64,000 nt of DNA from NCBI GenBank assembly GCA_963792485.1, contig CAWBWL010000010.1, positions 124,001 through 188,000 of the forward strand, in the 5' to 3' direction. Under the pieces are notes generated by a model. It saw only the letters and a list, made by a program, of their open reading frames with translations. It had not been told where the DNA came from and did not search any database. The stretch is from JANOYJ01 sp963792485 (GTDB lineage Bacteria > Pseudomonadota > Alphaproteobacteria > Rhizobiales > Rhizobiaceae). Both the position numbers and the translations under genes were made by a program. Shown here one piece after another: positions 32,783-40,249 of this stretch. How positions within the stretch are numbered: the first letter of the stretch is position 1; each line of letters opens with the position of its first letter.

Positions 32783-34687
32783 ATGGACGCAGGTCTGACA
32801 ACTCTGAGTGAAAAAGACATCGCCAAACACGTCCCCACCGCGCAGTCGTTTGTGACGCGCATGGTGGTGATGGAATCCACCGACGGTAAGTCCGGCACTG
32901 AAATAGCCGGGACGGGGCGGCGGTTTGTTTCGACTGTGTCGACGGGGAATTTGCGCAAGACACGCGAAGTCGAGTTGATCAAGACGATCCAGAAGGTGCG
33001 CGCTGACGATTCGATGCTGTCCATTGGCCAGCACACGCTTTTGTTCCGCACGCGGCGCGGCATTGCGGTGGCGCTGGCGGTGGCGGATCAGTTTGCCAAG
33101 CAGAGCGGGCTCGACGCGCTGACATCGCGCAATGCCTCCTCGCCGCTGGAAGGCGCGGATGCTGCGCATTTCCGCGACCTGATGTCGGCGGCGGCTTATG
33201 TCTCGGCATTTTCGCTGGCGGCCTATCTGGCTGGGTTGATTGAGGTGGATGGGGATGCGCCGAATGATGTGGGCGAGCCGGACTTTAATTTCGACACGGC
33301 GCAGGATGCGGTGAAGTCGTTTGTCGCCGGATTGGACAGCGCCATTTCCAGCGCGCCGGACGAGGCGGCGATGCTGGCGCGGGCGAAGGCTCTGGCGCGG
33401 GTTTCGCTCGATGGTCTTCTCCAAAGGAAGTCGCGGTTCTCCGGGCTTGGCGCGTTTGAGAACACGCATCTGCGGCTTGAGGCGGACAATTTCAATCTCG
33501 ACGGCTTTGACGTGGCGCCCGGCAAAAAGTCCAAAGCGCTGGTGATGACCTTCAAGAAACCGGAGGAGGTTGTCGGCAACCACATCGCCAAATATCAGGC
33601 GATGAAGCTCGCTAAAATGATCATGGCCTATGACTTTGACAAGCAGCTCAATCCGTTTGTCGAACTCGGCGGTTACATTTTCACCTTCATCGGCGACGGC
33701 GCGCCGGGGACGGGCAAGACGACGCTGATCCAGATGATCGCCGGGCTGATCCATGGCTACTGCCAGGTGGCGGGGTTCCCGTTCCATTACCAGAATTTCG
33801 GCGTCGACCAGATTTCCTCCTATCAGGGCAAGTCCGGGCAGAACTGCCGCGAGTTTGTCGATGCGGTGATCAATCCGCGCGTCATCGCCTTTGGCACGAT
33901 TGACGATATCGACCAGGTGGCGGCGAAGCGCTCGGATGACCGGGCCTCGGCGGGCCAGCATGAGATCACCGGTGTGCTGATGGACGCGTTCGCAGGCGCG
34001 CAAACCGTTGTGCGCGGCAATGCCACGTTCGGCATGTTTTCCAACTACCCGGAAAATGTCGATGACGCGCTGCGGCAGCGCGCCTCGGCACGGTGGCTGG
34101 TGGACGGGCCGCAGACGGAAGCCGATTACATCGACATTTTCGCGCTGCTGGCGGGGAAGAACCACAAAATCCCGCTCGGCGACCACAAGCTTTATGCGGC
34201 GCAGGAGATCAAGAAGGCCGTCACGGAGGCCTATGGCGAGCACGACAAGCCGCAGGAGGAGGCGCTGCTTACGGTTTGGGAGCGCTTCCTGAAAGACAAT
34301 GGCGAACCGCAGACTTTGGCCGATGTCGGCGAATATCTGCACCAGATCAAGGAGCGCGAGAAGCGCTTCACCGGCCGGGCGATCAAGAACATCACCGACG
34401 CGGTCAAGATGCGGGCGATGGATATCGAGCTGCCGGACGAATGGTTCGAAAAGCCCGAGACTTTCATGCACAAGGATTATGACGGCAAGAAAGCCATGGT
34501 CGAAGAGCTGCGCAAGCCGTTCACAATGGAGATGGTGGTGCAGGAGATCAACCGGTATGCGGATTCGGAATTCCGCTATTCGGACCGGTCGGATGACAGC
34601 GCTGTGGAGAAGATGATCCGCGAGGCGCGGCTGCGCGAGCGGGCGGTGGGGGAGATTGAGGAGATGAAGAAGAAGGGGGCTTGGTGA
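32783..34687 (+). CDS. AAA+ ATPase, third gene of the five-gene operon
   Basis: 634 residues. The N-terminal 300 residues lack known motifs. The AAA+ core then shows Walker A (GDGAPGTGKTTL, about 304-315), an extended Walker B (RVIAFGTIDDIDQVA, about 365-379), a sensor-1-like Asn (FGMFSNYP) and a probable arginine finger (ALRQRASARWL). An alpha-helical lid and C-terminal segment (about 450-634) follow. ATP hydrolysis probably drives remodelling of the coiled-coil or membrane partners encoded in the same operon. GGAGAG precedes ATG 32783. No protease or DNA-binding domain is evident. Confidence 0.8.
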   Translation: MDAGLTTLSEKDIAKHVPTAQSFVTRMVVMESTDGKSGTEIAGTGRRFVSTVSTGNLRKTREVELIKTIQKVRADDSMLSIGQHTLLFRTRRGIAVALAVADQFAKQSGLDALTSRNASSPLEGADAAHFRDLMSAAAYVSAFSLAAYLAGLIEVDGDAPNDVGEPDFNFDTAQDAVKSFVAGLDSAISSAPDEAAMLARAKALARVSLDGLLQRKSRFSGLGAFENTHLRLEADNFNLDGFDVAPGKKSKALVMTFKKPEEVVGNHIAKYQAMKLAKMIMAYDFDKQLNPFVELGGYIFTFIGDGAPGTGKTTLIQMIAGLIHGYCQVAGFPFHYQNFGVDQISSYQGKSGQNCREFVDAVINPRVIAFGTIDDIDQVAAKRSDDRASAGQHEITGVLMDAFAGAQTVVRGNATFGMFSNYPENVDDALRQRASARWLVDGPQTEADYIDIFALLAGKNHKIPLGDHKLYAAQEIKKAVTEAYGEHDKPQEEALLTVWERFLKDNGEPQTLADVGEYLHQIKEREKRFTGRAIKNITDAVKMRAMDIELPDEWFEKPETFMHKDYDGKKAMVEELRKPFTMEMVVQEINRYADSEFRYSDRSDDSAVEKMIREARLRERAVGEIEEMKKKGAW

Positions 34688-34709
34688 TGGATCATAGTCC
34701 AGTCTCGGA

Positions 34710-34878
34710 GCGAGGCGCCCCTCTCTGTCCTGTCGGACATCTCCCCCGCGAGGGGGGAGATCGCTCGCCGCGCCGCTTTCCCTCATCCGTCAACGGTGCA
34801 AGCAAGTGCGAAAGCGATGACACAGCGATCTCCCCCCTCGCGGGGGAGATGCCGACAGGCAGAGAGGGGCGCCTCGCG
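34710..34878. repeat. Long inverted-repeat element (RIME-like) inside the ATPase operon
   Basis: 169 bp with two arms of about 55 nt (34710-34765, 34825-34878) that pair almost completely (two small differences) around a 59-nt loop. The arms contain GCGCCCCTCTCTG and CTCCCCCGCGAGGGGGGAG blocks, typical of Rhizobiales intergenic palindromes. It lies between the AAA+ gene stop and the next start. It may trim or attenuate the transcript, or simply be a parasitic repeat. Confidence 0.85.
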
Positions 34879-34919
34879 CTGAGCTTGCCTGCATTCAAAC
34901 TCGCCGAGGCCCGTCGCTA

Positions 34920-36200
34920 ATGGACCTTCTCCAGGAAAACGAGCTCATCTACGGCCGCCTGCTGACAGTGGACGAGCCGCATCTGATTGAGCGCTACAAC
35001 AAGGCACTGGCGGCGTTTGGGGAGAAGCCGACGAAGCTTAAAAAGTTCGATGTGGACAAGACGGGCTTCTCGCCGGAGATCGCCAGGGAGAAGGACAATT
35101 TTGACTATCTCGATCCCAACGGCGTCAACCGGCGTTTCATCATACTGACGCCCGCGCAGGCGGAGTTGCCGGTGGTGCACACGGCTTTCTCCAACACAGA
35201 CGAATTGATGTACGAGTTCTTCGCGGGCAATTCGCGGGCGATCAATGCGACGACGATCAAGGATGTGATTTTCGGCGAGATTGAGGATTCGGTCTCCGCA
35301 GTCGATGACGTGGAAGACCTCCTGTCCATCAAGCAGGTCGAATTCCGCGTCATGTCGGCCAACGACACGCTGGGCAAGGCGGCGGAGCTGCGCACGCTGA
35401 CCGACCGGCTGAAGGGCGAGCCGGAGGCCTGGCGCGACAACGAGCTTTTGAACCGGATGGTGGAGCTGGCCAAGGAGGCGGGGGACATACGCGAGAACGC
35501 GCTGGTGCCGGATCAGGTCGTGTTCCGGCACAACGCCTTCTGGACCAGCCATTTCGGCGGCATTTATGTGTTCATCGACGAGAAGATGACGACGGTGATT
35601 GCCAGCCCTGACTCCCCCGGGTTCCGCCGCTCGCGCCCGTGGCAGGTGAGCTATCTGTCGATCAACGAGACGGAGAATATCTACAAATTCCTCGCCTCGA
35701 CCGGTCGCATCGACCTGCCGCGCGCTTCGTGGCTGGAGACGTCTGGGTTCCTTGAGCACCGCGCCGAAATGGTGATCCGCGACCTGGTGCGCCGCGCCGA
35801 GCCGAAGCAGGACATGTCAAAGATCGACGCGATCTGGCTGCAGACATGGATGCACAGGAACGCCGCCATGATAAACAAGGACGGCAACTTTCCATTCCTC
35901 AACGCGGCCAAGCGCGAAGCGGCGGAGACGGGGCGGATCAATCCGGGCGATGTGGACGCGGACAAGCGTTTCCTGCTGCTGCGCGGCAAGCCGGACCATC
36001 CGGACAAATGGCTGGTGAACCGGCTGATCTCGGAATTTGTGCCGTCGGATTTTGTGTCGAAATATGTGTTCAACAAGCAGGGTTTCTACACGGACTACCA
36101 GTCCTATGCCGGCCCGTGGAAGGAGCATGTTGTGGAGACGCTGAAAAGCACCTATCTCAACGACAAGGCCGCTTTGCGCAAACGGCTGTATGACCTCTGA
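34920..36200 (+). CDS. Uncharacterised protein, fourth gene of the five-gene operon (DUF6638-like)
   Basis: 426 residues, soluble, starting LLQENELIYGRLLTVDEPHL. Conserved-looking blocks include FDYLDPNGVNRRFIILTPAQ, LPVVHTAFSNTDELMYEFF, FWTSHFGGIYVFIDE and FPFLNAAKREAAETGRINPG. No signal peptide or membrane segment. The ribosome binding site is weak and the upstream palindrome may separate its expression from the ATPase. It resembles proteins annotated as DUF6638 in Hyphomicrobiales; I hold that name loosely. Function unknown. Confidence 0.58.
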   Translation: MDLLQENELIYGRLLTVDEPHLIERYNKALAAFGEKPTKLKKFDVDKTGFSPEIAREKDNFDYLDPNGVNRRFIILTPAQAELPVVHTAFSNTDELMYEFFAGNSRAINATTIKDVIFGEIEDSVSAVDDVEDLLSIKQVEFRVMSANDTLGKAAELRTLTDRLKGEPEAWRDNELLNRMVELAKEAGDIRENALVPDQVVFRHNAFWTSHFGGIYVFIDEKMTTVIASPDSPGFRRSRPWQVSYLSINETENIYKFLASTGRIDLPRASWLETSGFLEHRAEMVIRDLVRRAEPKQDMSKIDAIWLQTWMHRNAAMINKDGNFPFLNAAKREAAETGRINPGDVDADKRFLLLRGKPDHPDKWLVNRLISEFVPSDFVSKYVFNKQGFYTDYQSYAGPWKEHVVETLKSTYLNDKAALRKRLYDL

Positions 36201-36215
36201 GCGAAGGACAGTTTC

Positions 36216-37337
36216 ATGCTTGACCCGATCATCAACTTCTTCAGCCGCATCTTTTTTCTGATCGGGCGCGGCATCGGACTGGTCGTGGCGTGGATATTGT
36301 GGCCGTTTCTGAAAGTGGCGGCGTGGTACCGGTCAACTGCTTTCCTGTGGCAGGCGATCGTCGGAGCCATCCTTCTTGCGTTCGTCGCAGGCTATGGCTG
36401 GTTCGCCTACAACGCCGTGACCCTGCCGGGATATGACCCGGACTATGTGGCGCAGTTCGATCTGAGGGACCGCAAGCTTTCGGCAGGCGAGACGGTGGCG
36501 ACATCCGCATCAGGTTCGACCAAGACCTGCGGGCGCTCGGCCATTGTCGACGTGGCGGCGCATTTGACGGATTTCAACGTGAACCAGAACAGCTGGATAT
36601 CCTCCATGCTGTCGTACAAGATGGGTTTTTTCGGCCTTTCATGGGACCGCACGCCGTTTCTTGACAATAAGGCTTCATTCCAGCGCGGCATCCATGCCGC
36701 CGTGCAGCGCGTGAGCGTCGAGCTGGTGGATTCGCTCGGCCGTGTGCGCGGCACATCGCAGATCGACACCGACCTCCAAAAGGCGCGCGGCCAGCTGCAG
36801 TACGACACAAGCTCCTGGTATTTCGGCCTCGCGCCGCTCGGCTTCAAACAATCCTCGCCCTCGTCCTACCGCGTCGGCATGGATGCGCTGAACGACTTCA
36901 ACGCGCGGCTTGAATCCTGCGCCGCCACATTCGACGCGCGCGGCGACAATCTGGCAACATTTCTCGATTCCATCACCAACCAGATCGGGTCAACATCGGC
37001 TTCGCTCGACGCGCGGGCGCAGTACACAAATTTGGGCTGGTTCGACACGCACGCCGACAATCTGTTCTGGGAGGCGATGGGCGAGCTTTACGCCTATTAC
37101 GGCTTCGTTCATGCGGCGCGGGCGGATTTTGAGGACATTATCACGACAAAGGCGCTGGGCTCGAACTGGGACAAGACCGAAGCGCAGCTGCGCGCAAGCC
37201 TCGACCTTGATCCGTTCATCATCTCGAACGGGCGCGAGGACGGCTGGATGATGCCGACGCATCTGACGACGCTTGGCTTCAAGATTTTGACCGTGCGCTC
37301 GGCGCTGACGGAGTCGCGCGATATCCTGAAGCAGTAA
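36216..37337 (+). CDS. DUF2333 family membrane protein, fifth gene of the operon
   Basis: 373 residues. The N-terminal part has two hydrophobic stretches (about 8-32 and 44-68; FFLIGRGIGLVVAWILWPFL, WQAIVGAILLAFVAGYGWFA). The rest is a large domain, likely periplasmic, with SIVDVAAHL-like, NSWISSMLSYKMGFFGLSWD, FLDNKASFQRGIHAAVQR and DLDPFIISNGREDGWMMPTH, which fit DUF2333. It probably anchors the system to the inner membrane. GAAGGA precedes ATG 36216, and the gap to the preceding gene is only 15 bp. Confidence 0.78.
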   Translation: MLDPIINFFSRIFFLIGRGIGLVVAWILWPFLKVAAWYRSTAFLWQAIVGAILLAFVAGYGWFAYNAVTLPGYDPDYVAQFDLRDRKLSAGETVATSASGSTKTCGRSAIVDVAAHLTDFNVNQNSWISSMLSYKMGFFGLSWDRTPFLDNKASFQRGIHAAVQRVSVELVDSLGRVRGTSQIDTDLQKARGQLQYDTSSWYFGLAPLGFKQSSPSSYRVGMDALNDFNARLESCAATFDARGDNLATFLDSITNQIGSTSASLDARAQYTNLGWFDTHADNLFWEAMGELYAYYGFVHAARADFEDIITTKALGSNWDKTEAQLRASLDLDPFIISNGREDGWMMPTHLTTLGFKILTVRSALTESRDILKQ

Positions 37338-37342
37338 CGGCC

Positions 37343-38371
37343 ATGAGCAGCGCCCGTCCGCTTGTTCTCTCATGCCCGCTGCCGCGTTCGCTGGAGCTGA
37401 TCTTTCATCCGGCACAGGAAGAGAAGCTCCGCGCGGCGTATGAGATTGTTGAGGCAACCGACGAGGCGCTTGCCGGCCTGACGGATGCGGTTCTTTCTAA
37501 AGCCAAATACATTATAGGTCAGCCGCCGCTGTCCTCTGAAACTCTGGCGCGGCTGACATCGCTTCGCTGCATCTTCAATGTCGAGAGCAATCTTCTGCAG
37601 AACATGCCGTATGACGAAGTGTTCGCGCGGGGCATTCATGTGGTGACAACCGGACAGGTGTTCGCCGAGCCGGTGGCGGAAATCGGGCTGGGGTTTGCCA
37701 TTGCACTGGCGCGCGGCATTGTGGATGCGGATGTGGCGTTCCGGTCGGGCAACGAGCTTTGGGGCGGCGATGGCAATGTCTCAGCGCGGCTGCTTAGCGG
37801 ATCGGAGATCGGGGTTGTAGGGTTTGGCGACCTTGGCAAAGCGCTCTTGCGGCTTCTGGCGGGTTTCCGCGCGAATGTGCGCATTCATGATCCGTGGATG
37901 CCGGATTCGGCGATACGCGATCAGGGCGCGGAGCCTGCGAGTTTGGATGAGGTGCTGACTCAGAGCGACACGGTTTTCGTGGTTGCTGCGGTTACGTCTG
38001 AGAACCAGAATTTCCTGGGCCGCGAGGCATTCTCCTCCATGCGCAGGGGCGCGGCGTTCATCCTGCTTTCCCGCGCGGGCGTGGTGGATTTTGATGCCCT
38101 GATGGACGCGGTTGAGAGCGGGCATATCGTTGCGGCGAGCGATGTGTTTCCGGAAGAACCGTTGCCGGCAGGCCATCGTGTGCGTGGGCTGAAGGGTTTC
38201 ATCCGCTCGGCGCACCGGGCAGGGGCTTTGGACATTGCCTTCAAGCGCATGGGCGACATGGTGCTGGAAGACATGGCGCTTATGGAAAAATGCCTGCCGC
38301 CGATGCGCTGCAAACGGGCGGAGCGCGAGACGGTGGCGCGGATGCGGTCAAAGGCGGTAACTCGGAATTAG
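37343..38371 (+). CDS. D-isomer-specific 2-hydroxyacid dehydrogenase
   Basis: 342 residues. The NAD-binding domain has IGVVGFGDLGKALLRLL, an FVVAAVTSENQNFLG segment in place of the usual HxPxT, SRAGVVDFDALMDAV with the substrate Arg, the PEEPLP Glu, and SAHRAGAL with the catalytic His. It reduces or oxidises a 2-keto/2-hydroxy acid or phosphonate; the substrate is unknown. It starts 5 bp after DUF2333, so it may be read with that operon. Its last 115 bp recur, 91% identical, 804 bp downstream at 39061-39175. Confidence 0.85.
   Translation: MSSARPLVLSCPLPRSLELIFHPAQEEKLRAAYEIVEATDEALAGLTDAVLSKAKYIIGQPPLSSETLARLTSLRCIFNVESNLLQNMPYDEVFARGIHVVTTGQVFAEPVAEIGLGFAIALARGIVDADVAFRSGNELWGGDGNVSARLLSGSEIGVVGFGDLGKALLRLLAGFRANVRIHDPWMPDSAIRDQGAEPASLDEVLTQSDTVFVVAAVTSENQNFLGREAFSSMRRGAAFILLSRAGVVDFDALMDAVESGHIVAASDVFPEEPLPAGHRVRGLKGFIRSAHRAGALDIAFKRMGDMVLEDMALMEKCLPPMRCKRAERETVARMRSKAVTRN
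38257..38371 (+). repeat. Direct repeat, 3' end of the dehydrogenase gene (copy A)
   Basis: 115 bp ending at the stop codon of the dehydrogenase gene. It aligns without gaps to 39061-39175 with 10 mismatches, nearly all synonymous. Confidence 0.92.
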
Positions 38372-38379
38372 AGCGCTTC

Positions 38380-38667
38380 TCAAGTCCAGGATTTTGGCCG
38401 CTCGCGGCTTGTGTGCCAAATCCTGATTATCTGCAGTGTCTGGCCTTTGACGCGGTAAGGAATGACATAGGGCAGTCCGGGCACGGACCATTCCCTTAAG
38501 CCTTTGAACGAGCTTGGCCGTCCGATCAGCGGATTTTCGGCGAGGAGGCGGATGGACTTGACGAGAAGCTGGGCGACTTTTTTTGCGCTTGCCGGGTCAT
38601 CATGCTCGATGAAAGCGAACGCTTCGTCCATGTCGCGTTTGGCTCTTGCGAAAACATGCAGCCTCAT
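38380..38667 (-). CDS. ParE/RelE-type toxin
   Basis: 95 residues with the ParE pattern: RAKRDMDEAFAFIEHDDPAS, VKSIRLLAENPLIGRPSSFK and the C-terminal GLPYVIPYRVKGQTLQIIRIWHTSR (split here as one fold). In the family such toxins poison gyrase (ParE) or cut mRNA (RelE). The gene overlaps the antitoxin by 4 bp (ATGA). The pair lies within a segment flanked by two copies of the host dehydrogenase 3' end. Confidence 0.88.
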   Translation of the reverse strand: MRLHVFARAKRDMDEAFAFIEHDDPASAKKVAQLLVKSIRLLAENPLIGRPSSFKGLREWSVPGLPYVIPYRVKGQTLQIIRIWHTSRERPKSWT

Positions 38668-38957
38668 CTGCGCTTAGCGGGAAATATGTCCGGCTCAGGC
38701 GATGGTTTCACATTTTCAGTTCCCCAGCTTTCCAGCCATTCAATGACCGCTTCGCCGGAGACAAATCCGGCAGTGTCCTCCTCGGCCAGCGCCTCGTCGA
38801 TGGCGGCATGGTAAGCGCTTTGCTCTTCCATGAAACCCGATACGGCCTCCTTGATGACAAAAGCGCGCGAACGCTTTGTCGCGCGGGCGTAGTCATCCAC
38901 TGCCCTGCGCAAGTCGTCCGGCAAGCGGACGGAAAATGTCGAGGAAGACTCGGTCAT
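38664..38957 (-). CDS. Ribbon-helix-helix antitoxin (CopG/ParD-like)
   Basis: 97 residues from MTESSSTFSVRLPDDLRRAV, a ribbon-helix-helix N-terminus (YARATKRSRAFVIKEAVSGF), followed by an acidic toxin-binding tail (EALAEEDTAGFVSGEAVIEW). It is first in the operon and probably autorepresses. An in-frame start at 39011 would add 18 unlikely residues. Confidence 0.87.
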   Translation of the reverse strand: MTESSSTFSVRLPDDLRRAVDDYARATKRSRAFVIKEAVSGFMEEQSAYHAAIDEALAEEDTAGFVSGEAVIEWLESWGTENVKPSPEPDIFPAKRR

Positions 38958-39060
38958 TGACGATTCCAGCTCGTTTGAACACATTGTGTGCGAATGGGAC
39001 CTGAAAGTCAAATCGGCGCGTTCGATCTTTGATGCAATAGCATAGGGCGATGAAGGGCAA

Positions 39061-39175
39061 CATGGTGCTGGAAGACATGGCGCTCATGGAAAAGGGCCTG
39101 CCGCCGATGCGGTGCAAACGGGCGGAACGGGAGACCGTGGCGCGGATGCGGTCGAAGGCGGTGACGCGGAATTAG
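39061..39175 (+). repeat. Direct repeat, second copy of the dehydrogenase 3' end (copy B)
   Basis: 115 bp, 91% identical to 38257-38371 and ending at the same stop codon. Translated, it differs by one residue (Cys to Gly in EKxLPPM). This indicates it evolved as the end of a functional gene, probably in a related genome. It has no start codon or upstream coding part here. Confidence 0.9.
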
Positions 39176-39417
39176 TCTGGCGACCGCCTGAACAGCCTCC
39201 AGCCGAAAAGGCCGGCAGTGATGGAAATTGCGAGAGCGGCAAAGCACATCAGGAAAAACCACCTGCCATCCCAAAGGCTGTCCCGTGCATAACGCAACAA
39301 CATCTGGAAGAACCAAATGTAAAGAAGTGCGACCGCGCTTCCTGCCGCTCCGGCGAGCATAAGGAGAAATCCGAAGACCCGCTTCCAGTCTATTTCTGTT
39401 TCACCAGTCTCACTCAT
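39172..39417 (-). CDS. Small membrane protein, unknown
   Basis: 81 residues with two transmembrane segments (FGFLLMLAGAAGSAVALLYI and FFLMCFAALAISITAGLFG) and a basic C-terminus (WRLFRRSPD). No family is recognised. It overlaps the next upstream small gene by 4 bp (ATGA), so the two are coupled. Its 3' end touches the last four bases of the duplicated dehydrogenase end. Confidence 0.55.
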   Translation of the reverse strand: MSETGETEIDWKRVFGFLLMLAGAAGSAVALLYIWFFQMLLRYARDSLWDGRWFFLMCFAALAISITAGLFGWRLFRRSPD

Positions 39418-39662
39418 TGGCTTGAAATCTCTTCAATGTCTGGCGCAGGCAGAAGTTCAACAATCCGCTCAAAGCACCGTCCTGCGGGCCATCGGACATC
39501 GACTCCGCCAATGTCGTCTAAGCGAAATTGCGGCTCAACCACAATGCCAATGCCCAGACCGCGCCCCCAGCCGTCAAAGTCATTCACCTCCCACGTCTCC
39601 GGGTTCTTGATAACGCGGTCTCCGACCTTGAAGGGAAAGGGATTGGGAGGGGGATTATTCAT
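39414..39662 (-). CDS. Small soluble protein, unknown (SH3/KOW-like start)
   Basis: 82 residues beginning NNPPPNPFPFKVGDRVIKNP, the usual start of small SH3-like beta-barrel proteins. A GIGIVVEPQFRLDDIGGVDV strand pair and a Trp-Pro segment follow. Function unknown. It is coupled to the membrane protein gene downstream on the minus strand. Confidence 0.55.
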   Translation of the reverse strand: MNNPPPNPFPFKVGDRVIKNPETWEVNDFDGWGRGLGIGIVVEPQFRLDDIGGVDVRWPAGRCFERIVELLPAPDIEEISSQ

Positions 39663-39674
39663 TTTGAGCTTTCC

Positions 39675-40142
39675 TTATATCGGCAGATCCATGCTCTCCT
39701 TCACCTCCTCCATCACCGTATAAGTCCGCGTCTCGCGCACGCCCGGCACTGAGGTCAAAAGCCCCGACAGGAAATGCCGGTAGGCCGCCATGTCTGACAC
39801 ACGCGCCTTGACGAGATAATCGAAACCGCCCGCAATGAGATGGCATTCGAGCACGTCCGGCGTCTTGCGGATGGCGGCGGCGAAGGCGTCGAAAATGTCG
39901 GGGGTGGTGCGCTCGAGTTTTACTTCGACAAACAATAGAAGCGCGCGGTCGAGCTTGGCGGGCGACAGGCGCGCGGTGTAGCCGAGGATATAACCGTCTC
40001 TGGTCAGGCGCTTGACGCGCTCATTGGTGGCGGTGGGCGACAGGTGGATGCGCTCGGAGAGCTCGGTGTTGGTCAGGCGGCCGTCGGCCTGCAATTCGCG
40101 CAGGATTTTGCGGTCGATCTGGTCAATGTCTTTGCTTTCCAC
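39675..40142 (-). CDS. putR: Lrp/AsnC-family regulator PutR
   Basis: 155 residues from a GTG start. The frame is open upstream to 40250, but that part overlaps the putA promoter. The N-terminal helix-turn-helix has IDRKILRELQADGRLTNTEL and LSPTATNERVKRL; the RAM ligand domain has ALLLFVEVKLERT, DVLECHLIAGGFDYLVKARV and VPGVRETRTYTVMEEVKES. It is divergent from putA, the standard position of the proline-responsive activator PutR in alphaproteobacteria. Confidence 0.9.
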   Translation of the reverse strand: MESKDIDQIDRKILRELQADGRLTNTELSERIHLSPTATNERVKRLTRDGYILGYTARLSPAKLDRALLLFVEVKLERTTPDIFDAFAAAIRKTPDVLECHLIAGGFDYLVKARVSDMAAYRHFLSGLLTSVPGVRETRTYTVMEEVKESMDLPI

Positions 40143-40249
40143 CAAAATTCTCCAGATGGTAATGATTTTCGCTGGAAAATTACAAATCAATAGCGAGAAA
40201 CACAAGAAAAATTGCGATATATAGGGAAAATTAAAACGGGAGAGAGACA

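Noticed and set aside
32756..34786. A 676-codon minus-strand open frame opposite the AAA+ gene
   Set aside because: The plus frame contains Walker A and B motifs; the antisense frame is Arg/His-rich with no recognisable domain.
38372..39060. An insertion sequence carrying the TA genes
   Set aside because: No transposase and no terminal inverted repeats; the flanking repeats are copies of the host gene end, not IS ends.
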